In this document: one piece after another, positions 56,820 through 64,000 of the stretch
How positions within the stretch are numbered: the first letter of the stretch is position 1
Layout: each line of letters begins with the position of its first letter
Assembly: GCF_030253575.1 (NCBI RefSeq)
Contig: NC_080566.1
Span: 32,399,001-32,463,000, forward strand
Length of the DNA: 64,000 nucleotides
Source of the DNA: Rhododendron vialii
Lineage: Eukaryota; Streptophyta; Magnoliopsida; Ericales; Ericaceae
Direction of reading: 5' to 3'
The notes under the pieces: model-generated
What the model was told of the DNA's origin: nothing
Database searches by the model: none
Seen by the model: the letters and a program-made list of their open reading frames with translations, nothing else
Translations under genes and position numbers: made by a program

Positions 56820-59800
56820 TATATCTGTAATTCTAGAGTTGGGCAACAGACACGATAACACGACACGAACCGGACACGAAATTAACGGGTTAGGGTTGAG
56901 CATTTCTGACACAAAACACGTAAATGATACGACTCGAGAAACACGAATTCTAAATGGGTCGGGTTCAGATTGGGTGGTTTGTGACACGAACCTGACTGAC
57001 ACGACACGAACACAACCCAACACGACCTGTTACCCAGGTCTAGGAATGATGCTAATTGTTGGCTTGCTTTGAAGTGGAGGGTTCCTGCTACAATTTTTTT
57101 TAGTTTAGTCTATGTTTTTGTCTTGGATTTGTAATTGTATAGCACTCTGTAGTTAGTTGGTTTCCAGCTTTGTAACGGCTTAGGCCTTGGATTTTGTTTG
57201 ATTGAGCTTAATTGATATCGCATTTCACCAAAAAAAAATTTAGAAAAGGAAATGGTCGCCAATGCTCCAACATTTTCGTGTTTGTATTTTACATTTAATG
57301 TTTAATATTAGAGAGACAAATTGCAATTTCACTAACATGGGCTACCTAACTATACTGATATTAAATAAAGGGCAAATCCACTTTGACCTCTTGTGATTTG
57401 GATCATGTGCGAATGCACCCCCTATGGTTCAAAAATGGGGTCATAACTACCCTATGGTTTATTAAAACATACATATGTACATTGCCCAAACCACAGGGTG
57501 AAAGTGGTTAAGTGCCCTTAAATAAAAGATATAGTGTGTAACTCCCAATGTACCACTTGGGCCGGGAGAAATTTCACATAAAGTTGTTTATAATGGACAT
57601 GCTCCATATAATTTAGAAATATGACTCTGCAATTTCTACTTTGGATATTTTGGTTGTTTTCTCGGTTGTGAGATTCAATAAATTAAAGTTTCAAAAAGAG
57701 TTTAAAGTAGGGGGGGAAAAGAACCAAAGATAGGAAACACTTGTCATTGCCCTTCATCACACTCCCAACATTACAAAGGCTCTTAGTATTGCAATAACTA
57801 AGATTCAGTACATATCTCTTGATGTCTTTAGAGCAGCAAAAGAATCAAATTACCAGAGCTCGTGGTTCGAAATCCTTAAGGGTCGAATACATTTTAAAGC
57901 TTGTTAATTTTCTAAGCTCAGCTCCAGTCGATATAGCAATACTTCAAAAAGTCAAGTTATTCTAGCGATGCTACAAAGCTTGTTTCAGGTCGGTTTCACT
58001 CGGCTATCTTTTCTTTTCCTTCCGATTCTTCCCTTCTATTCAAATACCTACCCATCACAAACCCATCCTGATATAAACTGTCAACACAAATGTTACACAA
58101 TAAAGGCTAGCAATGAACGACCCAAATGCAATGAACAACTCCAAACACATGCAAGTACAAGAAAGGAGAAAGTGATTAATTAAGGAAGAGTCCTGCTATC
58201 AGTACAGACCGAAACCGTAGGGAAATCGTACCGATGGCCGCGTCGGGCCGTCTCCGGCCACCAGACAGCCGATCCAAGCCATCCAAAAATTCTAAAAAAA
58301 ATAAACGAGGGGGCCTTAGCCGCAATCAACGGCATCCAATGTGTGTAGAGTGCTTGATCTAAACACCCTATTTTTCATGTATATAAGGTGTTTAGATCAA
58401 ACATCCTACACACATTGGATGCCGTTGATTCCCACGTCGGCCCCCTCGTTTTTTTTTTTAAGAATTTTTGGACGGCTTGGATTGACCGTTCGGTGGCCGG
58501 AGACGGCAGTCGGTATGATTTCCCTACTGTTTCGGTCGGTACCTATAGGTTTTCTGATTAAGAAAAGCTCATTCGGATGCATATTACTTGTACTGTTGGT
58601 AGAAATTGGTGAGGTCAACCACCAGATCTTTGATGACAAACATGTGAGGGAGAGGAGTGATGGTTGTGGGGTTGGAGGTGTGTGGGTCTATGGGCTTGAG
58701 GCATGCCACTGTGTTGGTCCCATCTATGTTCATTGCACATGAACCACATATCCCTTCCCTGCATGACCTCCTGTAAGCCAAGCTTGAGTCCTCTTCCGCT
58801 TTTATTTTCTGCAGCGCGTCCAATACCTACAAACACAACCACATTCAACTACAGATGTTCGGATAAACGATTAACACCTGTATATCAAGAGCAATTAAAT
58901 TAGTAGTTGCGGGTTCCAAGCCTATAGAAAGGAGTTTGATATCTATTGTGATCGATTGAGTTAAAGTTTAAGGTAAGAATAACGTCGTCAATCGTTGTGG
59001 CAAAATGGCGTGGGGGGCGTTAATTTTTTTGAAAATCCCTCTTTGACCGATAGATTTTAGAAATTATTGTAGTGTAACCCTCTAAAAATCTACTACATGT
59101 GTAATATCATCAAAATAATTTTCTCGAGGAAGAATCTAAGCGTGTCAAGTGGCATGAATTTTTTCTCTCGGCAGAAGTCAGCATAATTAGTTGCAGTTGG
59201 TGATGTTTGAATATTTGACAATAAGAGTACATGGTGTCTATCACTTGGCTACCGCTCTACTTGCGTCAAGCGGCATGATTGCCTATCATTAATTTCGTTA
59301 CGACTTTAGAGTAACACACATGAGATATATTATTACACATATCCTATAAATCCTTTCCGAATTTCAAATCCATTACACGAATTAAAAACTCTCAAATTCA
59401 CGGTTCAATCGGTCGCTTGGTCTTTTTTCAGTTCGCTCTGGTTTTCAATTTTCAAAGAGATTTGTGTCCCCCATGGTTCCCCTCAACCATTATATAAGCT
59501 ACTTAGAGCATATTAACTAAGGACTAAGGCCCTCCAAAATTCAAGCTAAAGGTCCCAAATACCAGCATCTCCAACCCATCGTCCATATCCCTATTTTTTC
59601 CTTCAGATTTACTTTTGTAAATCCTCTATTTCACTTTTTAACTTCTATTTATTTTACTTTTACGAGGACGAATTGTGAATACGAGGATGAATAGTGTCAC
59701 AACGTGTCTCATTAACGAAAACACCTTTTCCCCTCTACGTCCTCCAAATATAGAGCGTGGACAAGTCCAACCCTCCATTTTTGAAAATGTAAAATAGAGG

Positions 59801-60222
59801 ACGGGTTGGAGTTGTTTTTCCTCTGTATTTGAACCGCAACAACGGAATTTCAGTTACTAGAAAAATTACAAGCCTGAAATTAAAGGAACTCAAAAAGACT
59901 TCAAACCTTAACCGGCCTGCTTAATTACCATGGGTCCACAAGTTGATGGGTCTATAAAATAGGATCGGAGATATGGCTTCCTGTTGGGCTCATCTGGGCT
60001 CCACCGGTAGACCTTGAACTCTTTCTTCGGTGCTTGAATCTTCTCTCTGATGGACTCACGTCGCTCCACCATTTCTTCTGCATTTTCTTTCGCTGCAAAA
60101 TGGTATTGTTCTTCTAGCACTGGAAAATCTTTTTTGTCTTTTGGGTTTCCTTTATTATTAGGAGTATTTCTAAGCAGACGAGAGGCCTTTGTGTAGCCAT
60201 TTCTTAACAAGCTCTTCGACAT
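54925..60222 (-). CDS. SDH2: Succinate dehydrogenase iron-sulfur subunit (SDH2), four exons
   Basis: Exons 60222-59929, 58826-58588, 55854-55645 and 55099-54925 join in frame at GT-AG introns to give 305 residues. SDH2 is the mitochondrial complex II subunit that passes electrons from the flavoprotein SDH1 to ubiquinone. The basic N-terminus (about 1-25) resembles a mitochondrial presequence. Exon 2 carries the [2Fe-2S] ligands ([16 protein letters not shown]). Exons 3 and 4 carry the [4Fe-4S] and [3Fe-4S] ligands ([29 protein letters not shown]). The first intron falls after SCGPM-like STCGPM. The sequence resembles Arabidopsis SDH2-3 as well as SDH2-1/2-2; the paralogue is unresolved. Intron 2 (58587-55855, 2.7 kb) is filled with transposons. 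A TCTA/TC repeat lies in the leader (60224-60255). No break is seen. Confidence 0.95.
56243..56662. mobile_element. Non-autonomous hAT element in SDH2 intron 2
   Basis: Ends CAAAGATGGAGCC and GGTTCCATCCCTG are inverted repeats. The perfect 8-bp target duplication TTCTAAAT lies at 56235-56242 and 56663-56670. It interrupts an older CACGAACC-rich element that resumes on its right and recurs at about 56835-57045. Confidence 0.88.
56752..56817. repeat. (CATA)n/(TA)n microsatellite
   Basis: Mixed CATA and TA repeats in intron 2 of SDH2. Confidence 0.95.
57063..57240 (+). mobile_element. L1-like LINE 3' end in SDH2 intron 2
   Basis: A T-rich 3'-untranslated-like stretch (TTGTAACGGCTTAGG, TTTTGTTTGATTGAGC) ends in a short A run at about 57231-57239. 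This is typical of a heavily truncated plant L1 copy. A target repeat was not fixed. Confidence 0.5.
57370..57517. mobile_element. MITE with 9-bp target repeat in SDH2 intron 2
   Basis: This 148-bp element has inverted ends GGGCAAATCCACTTT and GTGGTTAAGTGCCC. The perfect 9-bp direct repeat TTAAATAAA lies at 57361-57369 and 57518-57526. A 9-bp repeat suggests a Mutator-like origin. Confidence 0.85.
58188..58550. mobile_element. Foldback MITE, family F, copy 3, in SDH2 intron 2
   Basis: Same design as copies at 9503 and 40470: arms with GTACCGATGG-like ends, GGCCGTCTCCGGCCACC, TCAACGGCATCCAATGTG and CTTGATCTAAACACCC, folding back near 58385. Its end is only about 40 bases from the exon 2 splice donor (58587-58586), which remains intact. 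Confidence 0.85.
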
Positions 60223-60223
60223 C

Positions 60224-60255
60224 TATCTATCTATCTCTCTCTCTCTCTCTCTCTA
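60224..60255. repeat. (TCTA)/(TC)n repeat in the SDH2 leader
   Basis: TCTA repeats followed by about ten TC repeats directly upstream of the SDH2 start codon, read as GA on the gene strand. Confidence 0.9.
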
Positions 60256-61212
60256 CATGCATGTTAATTTGTATGTGTGCTTGCGGTGGTGTGTATAGCA
60301 AACGAGGAAATTTTCAGTGCCAGGTGGCACGGCCACGTGGTACTTGTGCACGCATCTCAATTGTCAAAACATATTTTGAATGGACTAAATTTGTTTGACT
60401 TTAAAAAATTACCCAAACACCTCTTTAAACCCAAACAAATCTGATCGTCACGATCGAGATGTGTGCACGGGCACGGGGCACCTGTAGCCGTGCCCATCCG
60501 GCACTGAAAAAATTCTCGCTGCAAGGGGTTTGCTTTTATTTTTGAGACAGCTGTGTCGTGTGAATCGTAAGCAACACATACGTGGAGGGGAGTAGTGCAA
60601 AATTGCAAATTAGCTCATCATTTTCTTGTCCTTTTTTGATCGGTCCAAGGCAAAACTTTGTTTGTTTTTTATTATTATTAAAGTTCTGTTATTTGTTTTT
60701 ATTAGGAATAAGTATTTTATTTTTCAAATTTTAAACTTAAAAATAATGAGTTTACTGAAATCTAAAAATATGCAATATAAATCTTGTTTGAAAGATCTTG
60801 ATGACATATTTTAAACGATGCAAAAAAATTAAAAAATTATTTTCATAAACACATTATTTTTAAGCTTGAAAATTAAAAATAAGTGTTCATTTTTTTTAAA
60901 AAGGTAGTGGAATGGGGCCAAATTTTGGCTTTAGCGACATTAAATAACCACCAATAATAGTACTCTTTACCGAAGCTTTTGTTATCGCTGGTACAAGATT
61001 TTTTTGGGATAGTGAAAGAGAGGAGTTGGTTCTAGAGACCCAAAACAACATAATTTTTAGTAGCTCGTTTCAATGAGTCTAATTGAAAAAAAAAATTTCA
61101 GAAAAGAGTCAATAAGAACAAAAAGACAATATTTCAACTTCATAAATTTGTTCTAACAGAACAAACACAAATAGTAATTGGCTTGAAACTAGAACATATA
61201 CTAGTGAAATTA

Positions 61213-61370
61213 TTCAATAGTCTGGGAGCACCGCCGTGGCTTCATGTGGTGCTCCGAATCACTCTACAATCACACATTCTCGTGAGTTCATAATTAAGTG
61301 CATGGCTCCACATGCATGTGTGGTTCTAGAGTGATCCCAAGCACCACGTGGCGGTACTCTTCGACTATTG
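61213..61370. repeat. Old TIR element, copy in unit 2
   Basis: Inverted ends CAATAGTC and GACTATTG enclose GGAGCACCGCC/GGCGGTACTC arms. Its partner in unit 1 is at 52655-52810. Confidence 0.6.
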
Positions 61371-61687
61371 AACAATTACTCCAGATACTATCACTTAAAA
61401 GGATTCTGAAGAAAGAAAAGAGGCTACTACGATTTAGCAAAACCAAACATAGCCCAAAAGTTGTCTGTTCAAATAACAAAAAAATAGCCCATGATCAAAT
61501 AACAAAAATGGGCCAAATCTTGGGTGAATCATATGGGGCTTGAGTACACCACTGAGACAGAGAGTGGTTGGGCTTCCATGAGAATATGGGCTACTTAGAG
61601 CGGAAGATGCTCTGGAGTTAAATGGGCCCGTCAGTCTTCCAAGATGCTCTGGAGTTAAATGGGCCTGTCAGTCTTTCCAATTGCAAT

Positions 61688-61688
<1 letters not shown>

Positions 61689-61721
<33 letters not shown>
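61689..61721. repeat. (GA)n microsatellite
   Basis: About 16 GA repeats immediately after the end of duplication unit 2. Confidence 0.9.
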
Positions 61722-61726
<5 letters not shown>

Positions 61727-61945
61727 GACTTTGGAGTCTTTGTTTTGGTGGAGAAAAGGGGAGGGATAAGAGAGAAAAGGTTTTGCCTGCAGATTAAGTA
61801 AAGCGAAAGCGAAACCACCTCATGGCATCAAAATTTTCCATTTTACCTTGCACCACTCACGACTGAGTCCCGGGATCTGTCACGGACAAAGTTTCGTAAT
61901 GATTTTAATAAAAATCTAGTAATACTCAAGCGTAGGACTCGAATC

Positions 61946-62124
61946 CAGAGCCGATTCTTAGCCAAAATTTATGTTGTGGCCACTTTAGGTTTCCATTTTT
62001 ATTCTTATTTTTATTTTTGAATTTTAGGGACCCTTCCTACGTTTTTACCCCTTTTAATCGTCCGACAGAAGGGGCTCATTTTTAATTTTTGCCTTAAGTT
62101 CCTGAAAAATTAGAGTCGGCTCTG
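61946..62124. mobile_element. hAT-like MITE
   Basis: Ends CAGAGCCGATTCT and AGAGTCGGCTCTG are inverted repeats. The flanking octamers CTCGAATC and GTCGAACC agree at six of eight positions. It is 179 bp long and non-coding. Confidence 0.7.
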
Positions 62125-62353
62125 GTCGAACCCCAAACCAAGTTGACGGCCTCGTCCAGGTTAAGCTTGAAGAAGTGCAATGCCCAACTAACAAGGATTC
62201 TGCTCCTGCGTATGGGACTAGAGCTACTCACTGTGAACTCCCATTCCATGGATACTTACAAGATGCTCTCTGTGTCATGTTTTTGGTCATATGAATGAAA
62301 GGTATCCCAAGAAAGTTGTGTGTCGGTAAACTGTCCGTAATGGCTAGCCAAAG

Positions 62354-63446
62354 TAGGGATGTCCAACCACCCGACCCGACCGACCACCCGACCGAACCCA
62401 ACCCGAAAAGTAAACCAACGGACGGGTTGAAACATAACACTCAGTCGGGTTCGGGTTAAATTTTGTGGACCCGACCAACAGTCGGTCGGGTTTCGGGTGA
62501 ATGATTTATAAATGTCGGGTCACCCGACCCGACCGAATTGCACACTATATAATGAAAGTTTTTACACTCATACATCATTTAGGGTTCTTTGAGTTCTCTC
62601 ATTTCTCTCCGCCCCACCTCGGCACCCCCACCCCACCCCCAGGCAAGCACCCAACCCCAGGCAATCGGCGACCAGACTGGCCGGAGAAACCAAAGTCAGA
62701 TCCTTCTCTAAGTTCTCTCCACTCTCCAGTCTCCAGTCTGACAGTCTCCACCCTCGCTACTGATCGAAGACGAAACCCCGCCTCTCCTCCTCACCCTAAA
62801 TTGCCTCACCTCTCGGCCCTCACTCTAAATCGAGATTCGAGACCTACTACGGTCTACAGTGTACGTCTCTCTCTCTCTCTCTCTGATTTTGTCTAGGACC
62901 CGACTGTGATTCTCCCTCTCTCTCTATGGTGTGCTATGGTTTCTAATCTGCTTATGGTTTTTGTTAATGATTCTGGCTGGAAATGTTAGTGATTGTGTCT
63001 AAGTGAGATATTGTTTGCTGCTGCCTTGCTGAGTTGTTGGAAGCCTGGAAAATTGGAAATGGAACTGGAATCGAAAAGTTGGAAATGTTATGGTGCTGGA
63101 CTGTTGGTCCTGCTGGAAATTTGGGAAATGTTGAAATATGGCCCAAAACGTGGATATGGGCTATATGGTATTGGGCCTGATTAGGCCTGTTGGAAAAGTG
63201 AAAAATAAAGTCCAAAGTAAACTAACAAGTCAGTCAAAAAATGGCCCAATCAAAATGGTTAAGCCCAAGATAAAAAGGCCCAACAAAAGCCCAATCCGAC
63301 CGAACCCGACCCGAAATGGTTAACGGTCGGATCAGTGTTAACCCGACAATTGTTTCGGTCGGATTCGGGTGAGAAATCTGTTATCCGACCAAATGTCGGG
63401 TCGGGTTAGACTCGACCCGAACACATCCGACCCGTGGACAGCCCTA
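62354..63446. mobile_element. Non-autonomous hAT element with leader-like core
   Basis: Ends TAGGGATGTCCA and TGGACAGCCCTA are inverted repeats. The perfect 8-bp target duplication AGCCAAAG lies at 62346-62353 and 63447-63454. Subterminal CCCGACCCGACC-type repeats occur at both ends. The core (about 62580-62890) is pyrimidine-rich with a CT microsatellite, like a promoter/leader. No transposase is recognised. Confidence 0.88.
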
Positions 63447-63477
63447 AGCCAAAGCATGAAAGAGTGCTTGGGCGGCA

Positions 63478-64000
63478 CAGGGGCGGACCCACGTTGGGAC
63501 ACGTGAGGTCACGTGCCGGCCTCCACGCCTTTTTTTAAAAAATAGTAAAAAAAAATTAGATGCAAATACAAAAAAGTCTCCTACACTAATACAAATCATT
63601 AGCATGGTATAGTGGTCATCATAGATTGTGAAAAGTTCTAGCTAGGGGCCTGAATTCGATTCCTAGGATCCTCCATCCCTTGTTTTTTCTTTATTTTTCC
63701 ATTTTTTGATCTACCTTTTTCCTTTATTTCTCCTTTTTCGTTCTACCTTTTTTCTTTATTTTTTTCATTTTAGTTCTACCTCTTTCCTTTATTTCTCTAT
63801 TTTTGTTTTACCTCCTTCTGTTTTACTCCCAATCTACAATATTGCGAAAATTAAATTACGAAATTACTACATCATTTAGTTTGCTTGCCCACCGCGACAG
63901 TTAAAAGTGTATTTTCAGCCATGAATATTGTGAAAAATCGGTTGCAAAATAGAATGAGTGATCAATATTTAATGGTTGAACGATAATTTAGTGGTATACA
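63478..64000 (+). mobile_element. hAT element with transposase dimerisation-domain relic, runs off right edge
   Basis: It begins with the hAT-type end CAGGGGCGGACCCACG. At 63876-63998 the plus strand encodes LPTATVKSVFSAMNIVKNRL and RLQNRMSDQYLMVER before a stop. This is the start of the hAT C-terminal dimerisation domain (the usual order is LPVATATVERAFSAM...IVK.RLRNRM). Only about 400 bases separate the end from this domain, so most of the transposase is deleted. A tRNA-like stretch (63598-63680, with ATGGTATAGTGG and GAATTCGATTCCT as A- and B-box matches) lies within it and may be an inserted SINE piece. Confidence 0.72.

Larger units (their letters stand above)
53084..61665. repeat. Tandem duplication, unit 2 (U12 plus intact SDH2)
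   Basis: It runs from GTTGGACGGAGCAAAG, 50 bases before the U12-B promoter, to the CAGTCTTTCCAATTG upstream of SDH2. Both breakpoints share CCAATTG with the unit 1/unit 2 junction. The order U12-SDH2-upstream is the same as in unit 1. Confidence 0.82.

Noticed and set aside
63598-63680. tRNA gene
   Set aside because: A- and B-box-like words are present, but no acceptor-stem pairing or anticodon arm could be drawn. It fits a SINE or tRNA-derived fragment.
1-64000. CRISPR arrays, operons or bacterial-type systems
   Set aside because: No regularly spaced repeat-spacer array exists. Spliced genes and plant transposons show a nuclear plant genome.

Overview
The window is nuclear DNA of a flowering plant, most likely a eudicot. 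It has spliced plant genes with GT-AG introns, plant LTR retrotransposons (Copia, Athila-type Gypsy, a Cassandra-like TRIM), an Au-type SINE, L1-like LINE tails, a Helitron and very many small TIR and foldback DNA elements. Species cannot be told from the sequence alone.

Left part (1-10 kb): retrotransposon debris. A Copia element on the minus strand leaves by the left edge. A minus-strand Gypsy scrap, an old Athila-type LTR and a broken Athila element (3957-10044, flanked by the 5-bp repeat CTAGC) follow. A near-perfect foldback element sits inside the Athila 3' LTR.

Middle-left (10-36 kb): three well supported host genes in a background of small transposons. They are an NDR1/HIN1-like LEA_2 membrane protein (12145-12906, minus), a two-exon PLAT-domain stress protein (19285-20173, plus) and a seven-exon TPR-thioredoxin-like TTL gene (21968-27539, minus). 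PLAT and TTL converge. Three minus-strand exons at 29964-30610 look like the C-terminus of an unrecognised membrane protein. Between them lie a small Helitron split by a Mutator-like insertion and a 0.7-kb tandem duplication later hit by two LINE tails and a foldback.

Right part (37-62 kb): a large tandem duplication. Each unit carried a U12 spliceosomal snRNA gene (plus strand, with the plant snRNA USE and TATA) next to an SDH2 gene (minus strand, succinate dehydrogenase iron-sulfur subunit). Unit 2 (about 53084-61665) has U12 copy B and an intact four-exon SDH2. Unit 1 (about 37.2-53.08 kb) has U12 copy A but only the last exon and intron of SDH2. Unit 1 also took up a 10-kb hAT-like insertion (41350-51331, 8-bp target repeats), inside which a 7.5-kb Rep/helicase Helitron (42941-50475) is nested.

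Right edge (61.9-64 kb): three hAT-like elements in a row, the last carrying a hAT dimerisation-domain relic and leaving the window.

The host genes serve separate functions: minor spliceosome, mitochondrial complex II, TPR scaffold, PLAT and LEA_2 stress proteins. The strongest observations are the duplicated U12 genes with unequal fates for the linked SDH2, the nested hAT/Helitron insertion dated relative to the duplication by empty sites, and a three-copy foldback family, one copy of which lies about 40 bp from an SDH2 splice donor.
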